From DATFVJ01 sp963712955 (GTDB taxonomy: Bacteria; Actinomycetota; Actinomycetes; Streptosporangiales; Streptosporangiaceae), in NCBI GenBank assembly GCA_963712955.1, contig CAVQKF010000006.1, positions 124,001-188,000 on the forward strand: a DNA stretch of 64,000 nucleotides. Reading direction: 5' to 3'. The position numbers and the translations under genes are program-made. Within the stretch, counting starts at the first letter, position 1. The number at the start of each line of letters is the position of its first letter. The notes beneath the pieces were generated by a model. That model was not told the DNA's origin, searched no databases, and saw only the letters and a list, made by a program, of their open reading frames with translations. This document shows, piece by piece, positions 17,191 through 25,220 of the stretch.

Positions 17191-17886
17191 TCAGAAGTCG
17201 TGCAGCAACCGGTCGGCTGCGAGTTCGAGCGACTGCTGCACCTGCTCCACGGTGCGCCGTACCTTGAGGATTTCGAGTAGTCCGGCGACCCAGACGTTGG
17301 CGAGGGAGTTGCACAGCGACCACTCGAGGGTCTGCCGCGCCTCCTCGCCGTCACCGTGACTGGATACCCGCAGCACCAGGTCGGTGATGCGGTCAACGAA
17401 GTCCATCTGCACACTCGACATGATCAGCGAACGGACCAGGGCGTCGGCGAGTTCGGGTTCACGCATCAGCCCGCGGGTCGCCCGCATCAGGACGTCCACC
17501 GCACGGCGCGCGGGTGTGGCCGCGTGCGGCGGACGCCGCTGGATGCTCGTTTCTAGCAGGCCGATCTCTTCGGCGACGACCGCCACGACCAGGTCCATTT
17601 TGGACGGGAAGTAGCGGTAAAGGGTGCCGAGCGCGACGCCCGCGCGTTCTGCCACTGTGCGCATCTGCATCGCCTCGACACCGCCACGGGACGCCAGTGC
17701 CGCCGCGGCCTGCACGATCCGCTTCCTGCGCTGGTGCTGGCTACGGGACCGCGCTGTGGAGGGCGGCACCGTGGCCGTGGCCGGCACCGTGGCCGCGGCC
17801 GGCACCGTGGCCGCGGCCGGCACCGTGGCCGTGGCCGGCACCGTCGGCGCGGAAGGCCCCGTCGGCCCCGTCTGTTCGGCGGTCAA
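17191..17886 (-). CDS. TetR-family repressor, KstR-like
   Basis: 231 aa. The HTH region (RRKRIVQAAAALASRGG, then QMRTVAERAGVALGTLYRYF and PSKMDLV) closely resembles KstR, the mycobacterial repressor of cholesterol and lipid catabolism, and the ligand domain also aligns by pattern (ATPARRAVDVLMRATRGLM). Residues about 15-40 are an unusual low-complexity tract built from AATVP units, encoded by 18-bp tandem repeats at 17765-17842; the true start could lie after it, near the Arg-rich segment. Upstream are three palindromes, two matching the KstR core pattern, so autoregulation is likely. Ligand (an acyl-CoA thioester in KstR) is inferred. No sterol catabolic genes are in the window. Confidence 0.85.
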   Translation of the reverse strand: MTAEQTGPTGPSAPTVPATATVPAAATVPAAATVPATATVPPSTARSRSQHQRRKRIVQAAAALASRGGVEAMQMRTVAERAGVALGTLYRYFPSKMDLVVAVVAEEIGLLETSIQRRPPHAATPARRAVDVLMRATRGLMREPELADALVRSLIMSSVQMDFVDRITDLVLRVSSHGDGEEARQTLEWSLCNSLANVWVAGLLEILKVRRTVEQVQQSLELAADRLLHDF

Positions 17887-17905
17887 TGCGGACCCCCCTG
17901 CTCAC

Positions 17906-17925
17906 GTGAGAACACGTTATCTCAC
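17906..17925. promoter_or_regulatory. Palindrome GTGAGA-N8-TCTCAC, candidate TetR/KstR-like operator
   Basis: 20-bp inverted repeat 20 bp upstream of the TetR-family start. Its centre is AAC-AC-GTT, which matches the inner AACnnGTT part of the KstR operator pattern (TnnAACnnGTTnnA); the outer T and A are not kept. The position suits autorepression. Confidence 0.55.
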
Positions 17926-17926
17926 T

Positions 17927-17936
17927 ACTGATCAGT
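17927..17936. promoter_or_regulatory. Perfect 10-bp palindrome ACTGATCAGT
   Basis: Lies directly after the 17906-17925 palindrome in the same promoter region. It could be a second operator or part of an extended one. The evidence is the symmetry and position only. Confidence 0.3.
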
Positions 17937-18021
17937 TACCTTCTTAGGAGGTCGATACTTCGCACGGGCTACGTAACATGCAGGGCGGCATCACGGTCAC
18001 AGCCATGGACCACGTGACGTA

Positions 18022-18049
18022 CACAGACTAGAATTCGTTCTAGTCTGTG
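18022..18049. promoter_or_regulatory. 28-bp perfect inverted repeat with TTCG centre; operator or RNA hairpin
   Basis: Two perfect 12-nt arms, CACAGACTAGAA and TTCTAGTCTGTG, separated by TTCG. The inner part TAGAATTCGTTCTA agrees with the KstR operator pattern TnnAACnnGTTnnA at seven of eight fixed positions. It lies about 115 bp upstream of the rhomboid-like gene and 136 bp upstream of the TetR gene. As RNA it would be a very stable stem with a UUCG tetraloop, but no T-tract follows on the plus strand. Confidence 0.6.
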
Positions 18050-18164
18050 AGTGGCATCGGGCTCTCCGGGTGCAGGGCCTGAGTGCTCGTGCCGGCCATC
18101 TGCACATTCCCTGAGAGGTAGGCGCAACGTCACCACTGGCCGCGCAGGGTCGGCGTAGCCTGCG

Positions 18165-18983
18165 GTGGTGACCAGGATCGCGACGAGGCTCCTTTTGCGC
18201 CGTTATGCAGTGGCATGGCTGTACCTCGGCGTCTACAGCCTCTTCGCCGTGATCTACGCGTGCCTGCCGGCGCGCGGCCACGCTGAGATCATCGCCTGGT
18301 CGAGCACCAACCTGGTGAACCTGCACCTCAACCCGGTCGGATCGCTTGTCACATCCGCCTTCATTCCGGGGAATCCGGCGATCGCGTGGGTGGTCCTCGG
18401 CGCGCTCGGGTTGTTCACGGTCAACCAGCTGCTCGGGAACGTGCGTACGGCCGTGCTCCTCGTGGCCGGCCACGTAGCAGGGACACTGGTGAGCGAGGGA
18501 ATCGTCGGCTACCAGGTCAACCACGCGATCCTGTCATCGTCCGCGCGCACCATTGTCGACGTCGGGCCTTCCTACGTCATCGTGTGCGCGCTGGTGGCCT
18601 CGACCTTGTATGGCTCGTGGACGCAGCGAGTGGCCGCTGGAGCGGGTTTCGCCGTGCTCGCGTTCCACATCTTCCGCGGGCTGACTCACCTCGAGGTGAC
18701 AGCGGTCGGCCACGTTACCGCCATCGTGACCGGAGCCGTGCTCGGCGGCCTGCTGCTGTGGCACGCCCGCCGCGACGACCGCAACCGGGCCGACCTCAAC
18801 CGCGACGACCGCAACCGGGCCGACCGCAACCGCGACGACCCCAACCGGGCGGACCGCAGCACACCCGGCCGCAACGCACCCGACCGCAACACACCCGGCC
18901 GCGGCGCTTCTGGGAACTGCCATCCGGAGCCCGACCAGGCCGGCACGATCGTCAGGATTGAAGCCCAGCGACTCACTCGGTAA
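18165..18983 (+). CDS. Rhomboid-like multi-pass membrane protein
   Basis: 272 aa from GTG. Residues 10-205 hold about six hydrophobic segments (for example YLGVYSLFAVIYACL, AIAWVVLGALGLFTV, AVLLVAGHVAGTLV). A GPSY element in DVGPSYVIV and a His in VGHVTAIVTGAVLGG occupy the places of the rhomboid Ser-His dyad, so intramembrane protease activity is possible but unproven. This is the actinobacterial rhomboid-like family. The C-terminal tail from about 200 is hydrophilic, built of repeats such as RDDRNRAD from 24-bp tandem DNA units at about 18769-18860; it is likely cytoplasmic and disordered. Divergent from the KstR-like repressor, with the palindromes between. Confidence 0.8.
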   Translation: MVTRIATRLLLRRYAVAWLYLGVYSLFAVIYACLPARGHAEIIAWSSTNLVNLHLNPVGSLVTSAFIPGNPAIAWVVLGALGLFTVNQLLGNVRTAVLLVAGHVAGTLVSEGIVGYQVNHAILSSSARTIVDVGPSYVIVCALVASTLYGSWTQRVAAGAGFAVLAFHIFRGLTHLEVTAVGHVTAIVTGAVLGGLLLWHARRDDRNRADLNRDDRNRADRNRDDPNRADRSTPGRNAPDRNTPGRGASGNCHPEPDQAGTIVRIEAQRLTR

Positions 18984-19211
18984 AGACCCGTGGCCGGAAT
19001 ACACGGCGGCGCGGGCGCGTGGACACGGCCAGTTCCGGAGTACGGGTGCGACTCAGGGTAAAGTCGTGGAGTCGTGGCCTGCCCGTCAGGCACCGGAGCG
19101 CACCCGCAAGGTCATCCGTGGGGACTACCGGACACCGGAGGATCAGACCGGACGGACAACCCGGACAGTCAACCCCAGAGCGCAAACCCGGAGGACGGAA
19201 GAGGCCGGCTC

Positions 19212-20369
19212 TTGATCAGGTTCGATCATGTGACGAAGCGGTACCCAGGATCGGGTGCCCCGGCCGTGAACGCGCTGAACCTGGAGATCCCCGATGGCCA
19301 GACCGTGGTTCTCGTGGGGCCGAGCGGATGCGGTAAGACCACCTCGCTCCGAATGATCAACCGGATGGTCGAGCCGACCGAGGGCCATATCTTCCTCGAC
19401 GACAGGGACATCCAGCAGACCGATCCGGCCAAGCTGCGGCGCGGCATCGGCTACGTCATCCAGCATGCCGGGCTGTTCCCGCACCGCACCATCGAGGACA
19501 ACATCGGGACCGTACCGCTGCTGATCGGCTGGGGCAAACAGAAGGCCCGCCGTCGCGCACGCGAACTGATGGAACTCGTCGGCCTCGACGCCAACATGGC
19601 CCGCAGGTATCCGCACCAGTTGTCCGGTGGCCAGCAGCAGCGCGTCGGCGTGGCCCGCGCGCTCGCCGCTGATCCGCCCGTGCTGCTGATGGATGAGCCG
19701 TTCAGCGCGGTCGACCCGATCGTGCGCGCGAGCCTGCAGGACGAGTTGCTGCGGATTCAGGCGGAACTGCGCAAGACCGTCGTGTTCGTCACCCATGATG
19801 TGGAGGAAGCGATCAAGGTCGGCGACCAGGTGGCGGTGTTCCGGCCTGGCGGCACGCTCGCCCAGCTCGATCCGCCCGCCCGGCTGCTCGCCGAGCCCGC
19901 TGACGACTACGTCGCGGACTTCCTCGGCTTCGACCGCGGCATCCGCCGGCTGTCGTTCTTCCCCGCGAGCACCCTGGACCTGGACACCGACCCGCTGGTA
20001 CCTGGCCGGATCACCGTGGCCGAGGCCCGCGGCAAAGCCAAGGAGTCCGGCCAGTCCTGGTTGCTCGTTGTTGATCCAGAACGGCTGCCGCTGGGTTGGC
20101 TCCCTGTCTCGAAGCTCGATGACCTTCCGGTGGGCTCGACGCTGGCGGAGGCGCCGGTCGAGGGAGGCGGGCATACCTTCCGGGTGAGCACGGACTCCCT
20201 TCGCGCGGCTCTCGACGCGACCATCCTCTCGCCGAGCGGGCAGGCCGCGGGCGTGGACGACGAGGGCCACGTCGCCGGTGTCACGTCCTACGATCAGCTC
20301 CTGCTCACGATCCATGCGTTGACGGTGGGCGACGAGGACGGCCCTGGCGGCGAAAGCCGGTCCGCCTGA
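19212..20369 (+). CDS. opuCA: Betaine/choline ABC transporter ATP-binding protein with CBS region
   Basis: 385 aa from the TTG at 19212, chosen because GGAAGAGG lies upstream and homology begins at IRFDHVTKRYPG; the longer frame from 19074 has no domain content. Walker A is GPSGCGKTT, the signature LSGGQQQRVGVARAL, Walker B VLLMDEPFSAVDP and the H-loop VFVTHDVEEA. The C-terminal 130 residues correspond to the CBS region of OpuCA/ProV-type ATPases, which sense ionic strength in some homologues. First gene of a four-gene operon for quaternary ammonium osmolyte uptake; its stop overlaps the next start (TGATG). Confidence 0.93.
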   Translation: MIRFDHVTKRYPGSGAPAVNALNLEIPDGQTVVLVGPSGCGKTTSLRMINRMVEPTEGHIFLDDRDIQQTDPAKLRRGIGYVIQHAGLFPHRTIEDNIGTVPLLIGWGKQKARRRARELMELVGLDANMARRYPHQLSGGQQQRVGVARALAADPPVLLMDEPFSAVDPIVRASLQDELLRIQAELRKTVVFVTHDVEEAIKVGDQVAVFRPGGTLAQLDPPARLLAEPADDYVADFLGFDRGIRRLSFFPASTLDLDTDPLVPGRITVAEARGKAKESGQSWLLVVDPERLPLGWLPVSKLDDLPVGSTLAEAPVEGGGHTFRVSTDSLRAALDATILSPSGQAAGVDDEGHVAGVTSYDQLLLTIHALTVGDEDGPGGESRSA

Positions 20370-21046
20370 TGGACTGGGGCTGGATACCGCCGCACGCGCA
20401 CTATCTCCTGCTGCTTGCAGGCAGGAACCTGTACCTGGCCCTCATACCCGTCGCGCTTGGCCTGCTCATCTCGGTGCCGCTCGGGGTTCTGTCCGTGCGG
20501 TGGGGCTGGGTCTACCCGCCCGCGCTCAGTGCCACGAGCGTCATCTACGCGATCCCGTCGCTCGCGCTGTTCGTCTTCCTGATCCCGTTCACCGGGGTCG
20601 TCGGCTCGACCCGCGACCTCACGCTGATCATCCCGCTTACCCTTTACACCCTCGCCACGCTGCTCCCGAACGTGGTCGATGGCCTGCGATCCGTGCCAGA
20701 GCCCGTGCGCCAGTCGGCGACGGCCATGGGTTTCGGGGCGATGCGGCGGCTGGTCCGGGTCGAACTGCCGATCGCCACCCCGGTCGTCTTCGCCGGGTTG
20801 CGGGTGGCCACGGTCGCGAGCATCAGCCTCGTCAGCGTCGGCCAGCTCATCGGAAACGGAGGGCTCGGGGTTCTGTTCACCGACGGGGAGGCGCGTGACT
20901 TCTATACCGAGATCTGGATCGGGATCGCGCTGATCGTCATCCTCGCGCTCGTCGCCGACGCGCTGCTCGTGCTGCTTCGCTGGCTGCTGACGCCGTGGCT
21001 ACGTTCAGGCCCGCGGTCGGCCCGCACACGGGGAGCGGCCGCATGA
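20369..21046 (+). CDS. opuCB: Betaine/choline ABC transporter permease (first)
   Basis: 225 aa, ATG overlapping the previous stop by 1 nt. BPD_transp_1 fold with about five to six membrane segments (YLALIPVALGLLISVPLGVL, TLIIPLTLYTLATLLPNVV) and the ATPase-contact EAA loop MGFGAMRRLVRVELPIATPV. With the second permease it makes the OpuC-type heterodimeric channel in the cytoplasmic membrane. It ends ATGA, overlapping the second permease start. Confidence 0.93.
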   Translation: MDWGWIPPHAHYLLLLAGRNLYLALIPVALGLLISVPLGVLSVRWGWVYPPALSATSVIYAIPSLALFVFLIPFTGVVGSTRDLTLIIPLTLYTLATLLPNVVDGLRSVPEPVRQSATAMGFGAMRRLVRVELPIATPVVFAGLRVATVASISLVSVGQLIGNGGLGVLFTDGEARDFYTEIWIGIALIVILALVADALLVLLRWLLTPWLRSGPRSARTRGAAA

Positions 21047-21720
21047 ACGCGCTCCAGTCGGCGTGGGCCTGGCTGACACAGTCGCAGCAGTGGCAAGGGC
21101 CTGACGGCATCCCGGACCGGCTTATCCAGCATCTCGAGTACACCGGCCTCGCGCTCCTCGTCGCCGCCCTGATCGCACTGCCGCTCGGCCTGCTGATCGG
21201 GCACACGGGCCGTGGCAGCTTCGTCGCCGTCACCCTGGCGAACTTCGGCCGGGCGCTGCCGACGCTTGGCCTGGTGGTGCTCGCGTTCCTCATCAGCAAC
21301 GGCTCGTCGGCCGCGGTACTCGTCGCGCTCGTTCTCCTCGCGATCCCGCCGATCCTGGTGGACACCTACGAAGGTGTGCGGGGTGTCGATCGCGACGTCA
21401 GGGACGCGGCGCAGGGAATGGGAATGACCGCGCCGCAGGTCCTGCTCCGTGCGGAGATTCCTATTGCGACGCCGCTGATCCTGCTCGGCCTCCGGACGGC
21501 TGCGATCCAGGTCGTAGCGACCGCTACGATCGCCGCCTTTATCGGCATGGGCGGCCTTGGCCGCTACATCTTCGACGGCCTGTCCCGCAACGACTACGCC
21601 ATGGTCGGCGGCGGGGCGATCGTGGTCGTCGCGCTCGCGCTGGCCGTTCAGATCATTTTCGTCGGCATCCGCCGCCTCGCCGTACCCGCTGGCATCCGCC
21701 AGCAGGCCAAAACCTCCTGA
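21043..21720 (+). CDS. opuCD: Betaine/choline ABC transporter permease (second)
   Basis: 225 aa from the ATG at 21043, which forms ATGA with the preceding stop; an in-frame upstream start at 20995 is inside the previous gene. Membrane segments include TGLALLVAALIALPLGLLIG and AAVLVALVLLAIPPILVDTY. The EAA loop reads QGMGMTAPQVLLRAEIPIAT. Pairs with the first permease. The substrate-binding lipoprotein follows after a 33-bp gap. Confidence 0.93.
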   Translation: MNALQSAWAWLTQSQQWQGPDGIPDRLIQHLEYTGLALLVAALIALPLGLLIGHTGRGSFVAVTLANFGRALPTLGLVVLAFLISNGSSAAVLVALVLLAIPPILVDTYEGVRGVDRDVRDAAQGMGMTAPQVLLRAEIPIATPLILLGLRTAAIQVVATATIAAFIGMGGLGRYIFDGLSRNDYAMVGGGAIVVVALALAVQIIFVGIRRLAVPAGIRQQAKTS

Positions 21721-21753
21721 TCTTGTTACCTAACGATGGAAGGAATTCTCCCT

Positions 21754-22680
21754 ATGTCGCGGATAACCAGGGGCGCGGCCATCGGCCTGGCAGCCGCCCT
21801 CGGCCTCACGCTCGCCGCGTGCGGCAGCAGCAGCAAGTCGTCGTCCAATCCGCTCGCGCCGTCCGCCGCGTCGAGCGGCACGGTCGTGGTGGGCTCGGGA
21901 AACTTCCCCGAGTCCCAGCTGATCGGCGAGATCTACGCGCAGGCACTCGAGGCCAAGGGCATTAAGGTGACGCGCCGGTTCAACATCGGCGCGCGCGAGG
22001 TCTACTACCCGCAGGTGACCTCGTGTGCGATCACGGTGATGCCGGAGTACAACGGCGCGTTGCTGAGCACGTCTGTGGACAAGAACAGCACGGCGGTCAC
22101 CACGGCCGACGTTAACGCGGCGCTAGCCGCCAAGCTGCCCTCGTCGGTCAAGATCCTCAACTCGTCGGCGGCACAGGACAAGGACTCGGTGACGGTCACC
22201 TCCGCGACCGCGGCCAAGGATCACCTGACGTCGATCTCCGATCTTGGCCCGTATGCGAAAACCATCGTGATCGGTGGGCCGCCCGAGTTCCTCACCCGGG
22301 CGGACGGCATCGTCGGGCTGAAGAAGATCTACGGCCTGACCTTCAAGCAGTTCCAGCCGCTCGACGAGGCCGGACCTATCACGGTCGCGGCGCTGAAAAA
22401 CGGCAAGGTGCAGGCGGCGGACTTGTTCACCACCGACCCGTCGATCCTGCTCAACAAGTTCGTCGTGCTGCAGGACCCGAAGAACCTCTTCGCGGCACAG
22501 AACGTGACGCCCCTGGTGTGCAAGAAGTCCACCACCCCCGCGATGGCCGCCGCGCTCAACGCGGTGTCGTCGAAGCTGACCACTGCGGGCCTGCTGCAGA
22601 TGGACAAGCTGACAGGGGTGGACAAGGAGGACTACGCGACCGTCGCCAAGAACTGGCTCAGCCAGCACGGCCTCGGCTGA
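21754..22680 (+). CDS. opuCC: Glycine betaine/choline-binding lipoprotein
   Basis: 308 aa from the ATG at 21754, with GGAAGGAA 8 nt upstream; an in-frame ATG at 21736 is not preceded by one. A signal peptide with lipobox LTLAAC ends at Cys near residue 21, followed by a Ser-rich linker. The mature part is an OpuAC-type binding domain (VVGSGNFPESQLIGEIYAQ, FNIGAREVYYPQ, MPEYNGALL), as in ProX/OpuCC. Anchored to the outer face of the membrane, it delivers osmolyte to the OpuC permeases. A strong hairpin cluster follows the stop. Confidence 0.93.
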   Translation: MSRITRGAAIGLAAALGLTLAACGSSSKSSSNPLAPSAASSGTVVVGSGNFPESQLIGEIYAQALEAKGIKVTRRFNIGAREVYYPQVTSCAITVMPEYNGALLSTSVDKNSTAVTTADVNAALAAKLPSSVKILNSSAAQDKDSVTVTSATAAKDHLTSISDLGPYAKTIVIGGPPEFLTRADGIVGLKKIYGLTFKQFQPLDEAGPITVAALKNGKVQAADLFTTDPSILLNKFVVLQDPKNLFAAQNVTPLVCKKSTTPAMAAALNAVSSKLTTAGLLQMDKLTGVDKEDYATVAKNWLSQHGLG

Positions 22681-22681
22681 G

Positions 22682-22768
22682 CAGGCTGCTCGCCAGCCTG
22701 ACCAGCAGCGGGGAAGAACCCCAGCGATGGCCTGTTGGTGGAGCGGTAGCCTCACCAACAGGCCATCG
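22682..22768 (+). terminator. Cluster of three hairpins ending the opuC operon
   Basis: Hairpin 1: CAGGCTG/CAGCCTG at 22682-22700. Hairpin 2: GGGG-AAGAA-CCCC at 22710-22722. Hairpin 3: a perfect 16-bp stem, CGATGGCCTGTTGGTG pairing with 22753-22768, loop 12 nt. No long T-tract follows, as is common for high-GC terminators. Confidence 0.75.
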
Positions 22769-22884
22769 ATCTTGGCGGGGCCGGCCAGCGGTGCGGCGCT
22801 CGATGGCGGTAGGGCGCCAAATAGGGCCGGTAGCCAGATGGGAATGCGCAGCGCAGGCACAGCCCCCGCCGGCTCGTCATCACC

Positions 22885-23426
22885 TGGACAACCACACCGC
22901 GCACCAGCAGCCCGCGTCGTCTACGTCGACAACGACCCGATTGTCCACGTGCATGCCAACGCGCTGCTCACCGGCAGTGGCACCACCAGCATCGTGCTGG
23001 CCGACCTGCGCGACCCCAAAGGCATCCTGGCGCACCCGAAGGTGCGCGAGCTGATCGATTTCACTCAGCCGGTTGCGTTGTTGCTGCTGGTCGCGATCCT
23101 GCACTTCATTGCGGAGCAGGGTGACCCCACCGGGTATTGTGTCCACGTTGCGGGACGCGCTGCCGCCCGGCAGCTACCTCGCCCTGTCACACGGGACAGC
23201 CGACTTTCACCCGCCCGGCCTTGCCGAGCAGGCCGCTGTCATGTACGAGAAGGCCACCGCCCCGCTCGTGCTGCGCAGCTTCGCGCAAATCTCCGCGTTC
23301 TTCGACGGCTTTGAACTGGTCGAGCCTGGACTGGTTCAGGCACCACTGTGGCGGCCAGAGGGCAAGCCACCTCGCCCCAAAGACCTCGCCAAGATCGGCA
23401 TCTACGCTGGCGTCGGCCGCCGTTAG
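22885..23426 (+). pseudogene. Truncated, frameshifted S-adenosyl methyltransferase (Methyltransf_19)
   Basis: The second half of a PF04672-type methyltransferase: ARVVYVDNDPIV, VLADLRDPKGILAHPKV and PVALLLLVAILHFI in one frame, then LRDALPPGSYLALSH, PLVLRSFAQISAFFDGFELV and IGIYAGVGRR in the frame one base on. The switch is at about 23138-23142, where one extra G in GGG breaks the frame. About the first 100 residues, with the usual SAM-binding start, are missing; homology begins about 120 bp after the opuC terminator hairpins. A non-functional remnant, unless the G is an error, and even then it is truncated. Its end overlaps the convergent HTH gene by 4 nt. Confidence 0.8.
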
Positions 23427-24892
23427 CCAGAACCACCGGGAAGACTGTGCAGGCTGGCGGCGATGCTCTCGCGGCCGAACTCCTCGATCCGCTCGGCCGT
23501 GTCGCGGGCTTGCGGCGAGCCCCGGAAGAGGGGCGCGGCGAGTTCGGCGCGGACGGTCGCGAGTTCTCGCACCAGCAGTCCGGTCCGGCTGGCCGTGGAG
23601 ATGACCATCACCGGCCCCAGCGCGTCGATCGCTGCGTCGAGCGCGCCGGTGCGCAGCCGTGCCGTGGCCAGATCAGCGTGGGCGAGCGTCTCACACTCGT
23701 TGCTGTGATCCTCGCCGGGCTCTGGTCCTTCCGCGTACCGTCGCGTAGCTTCCTCAAGCTCGGTGATGGCGTCAGCCTCGCCCTGCGGGACGCTGAGCAG
23801 GGTGCGGCCGGCATAGTAGTGCTGGCCCGCACGCGAGAAGCCGAACTCGCCGCCGATGGCCAGGAGATCGTCCTGGTGCTCAGGCTCGCGCTCGCGGGCG
23901 TCGGTGGCTAGCGTGATAGCGCGCCGGGCGAGGTCGGCGTCGCCGGTGCGTGCTGCTGCCGCTCCGTATACCAGTTGCAGGAGTGCGCCGTTCGGGCCGT
24001 GAGACCAATGCTCCAGCCCGCGTGCGGCCAAGTCGCGCGCCTGCGACGGTCGTCCATTTTGGTAAGCAATGTCTGAGGTCGTAACGGACAGGCGTGCGAG
24101 TAGGGGCTTATGGTCGATCACGGTCGCGTATACCCATCCCGCGCGGGCCAGTTCCTCGGCCGCCGGCAAATAGCCAAGTGTCTTGGCAGCGATCGCCATG
24201 AGCCCGTTGATGCAGCCGAGCAAGAAATAGACATCTCTGGTATCACCGGGCCACATGCGCCGGTCGAGCGCGTCGTGCAGCCGGGCGCGCACCCGGCGCA
24301 TCTCCAGGAATAGCGGCAACGGCTCGCCTGTCATGTACTCCCGCGACAGCCGGGTCACGTCGGCGCGGAACTGTTCCAGGGTGGTGTCGCCGATGCCGCG
24401 CTGCTCAGCCTGCTCCGCGAATTCGCTGCCTTCGTGTGCGGCCATGAGCACCTCGTGCCTAATCGCGGATTCGCCCATATTGGGCTCTTGCATCCCACGG
24501 TAGGCGACGGCGACAGGCGGTAGTAGCGCTGGATCGGCCTGACCAGGTACGAGGTAGGGGGTCGGTGTGAGTAGTGAGGCGGTTGGTAAGCCTGGTGCGA
24601 GTGCCAGGGTGACGGTTGCTGGCGTTTGCGCGGCTGGCTGGTCGTCCGGGTGGCCAGGGCCGAAGCGGGCGGGCGGGATTCCGAAGATCTGGCAGTAGCA
24701 CAGCTTGTAGCGCTCGGACAGGCCGTCAGCACCGCGTTCCCAGCGGTAGAGGTTGTGGCACATGCTGTCGAGGCCGGGCATGTTGTCGTCTTTGGCCTGA
24801 CCGGCCTGGATGAGCTGGCGGGCCATCTCGGGCCGGGTTAAGCCACGCGCCTCGCGCTGCTGGCGCAGCCACGCGCCGAGTTCCTTGGACAT
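23423..24892 (-). CDS. XRE-family HTH regulator with TPR-like C-terminal region
   Basis: 489 aa from the ATG at 24892 (a GTG lies one codon upstream), with AAAGAAGG before it. Residues 1-75 are an HTH_XRE domain (LGAWLRQQREARGLTRPEMARQL, then NLYRWERG). The remaining 400 residues are helical with TPR-like repeats and no enzyme motif, as in many actinomycete XRE-TPR regulators that control adjacent small-molecule or developmental genes. No ligand can be read. The neighbouring methyltransferase remnant belongs to a family often found beside such regulators. Confidence 0.85.
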   Translation of the reverse strand: MSKELGAWLRQQREARGLTRPEMARQLIQAGQAKDDNMPGLDSMCHNLYRWERGADGLSERYKLCYCQIFGIPPARFGPGHPDDQPAAQTPATVTLALAPGLPTASLLTPTPYLVPGQADPALLPPVAVAYRGMQEPNMGESAIRHEVLMAAHEGSEFAEQAEQRGIGDTTLEQFRADVTRLSREYMTGEPLPLFLEMRRVRARLHDALDRRMWPGDTRDVYFLLGCINGLMAIAAKTLGYLPAAEELARAGWVYATVIDHKPLLARLSVTTSDIAYQNGRPSQARDLAARGLEHWSHGPNGALLQLVYGAAAARTGDADLARRAITLATDAREREPEHQDDLLAIGGEFGFSRAGQHYYAGRTLLSVPQGEADAITELEEATRRYAEGPEPGEDHSNECETLAHADLATARLRTGALDAAIDALGPVMVISTASRTGLLVRELATVRAELAAPLFRGSPQARDTAERIEEFGRESIAASLHSLPGGSG

Positions 24893-24985
24893 CACGCCTT
24901 CTTTCCCGGACGGACATTCACGGACACCGGCATCCGTGAATGTTGATCCCCGTTCCCCACGCCGGCAACGCGCGTGATCTGGCGG

Positions 24986-25219
24986 TCAGGTGAGCAGGTC
25001 GTCGGCCAGGCCGGCCTTGGCACCCTGAATGAAGGCCCGGATCTCGTGTGGTTCCAGGATGAGCGCGGGGCTGTCCGGGTCGGTGGACTGGCGCAGGGCG
25101 ACCCGGCCGCCGGGGAGCTTCCTGGCTTCCAGGCAGGCGCCTCCGTTGGTGGAACTCCAGGGCTTGCGCCAGCCCTCGGGGCCGAGGTCGGCGGCGCGCA
25201 TGCCGTTGCGGGTGTGCAT
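24986..25219 (-). CDS. DUF397 protein
   Basis: 77 aa from ATG. DUF397 hallmarks are present: WRKPWSSTNGGACLEARKL, an RQSTDPDSPALIL segment and a C-terminal helix EIRAFIQGAKAGL. These small proteins pair with XRE-DUF5753 regulators in actinomycetes (WhiJ/BldB-type sets), possibly as antagonists. It follows its XRE partner by 1 nt on the same strand. Confidence 0.92.
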   Translation of the reverse strand: MHTRNGMRAADLGPEGWRKPWSSTNGGACLEARKLPGGRVALRQSTDPDSPALILEPHEIRAFIQGAKAGLADDLLT

Positions 25220-25220
25220 C

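Noticed and set aside
16809..17323. Two opposing frames of about 150 codons
   Set aside because: Neither has a domain, a convincing start or coding-like composition.
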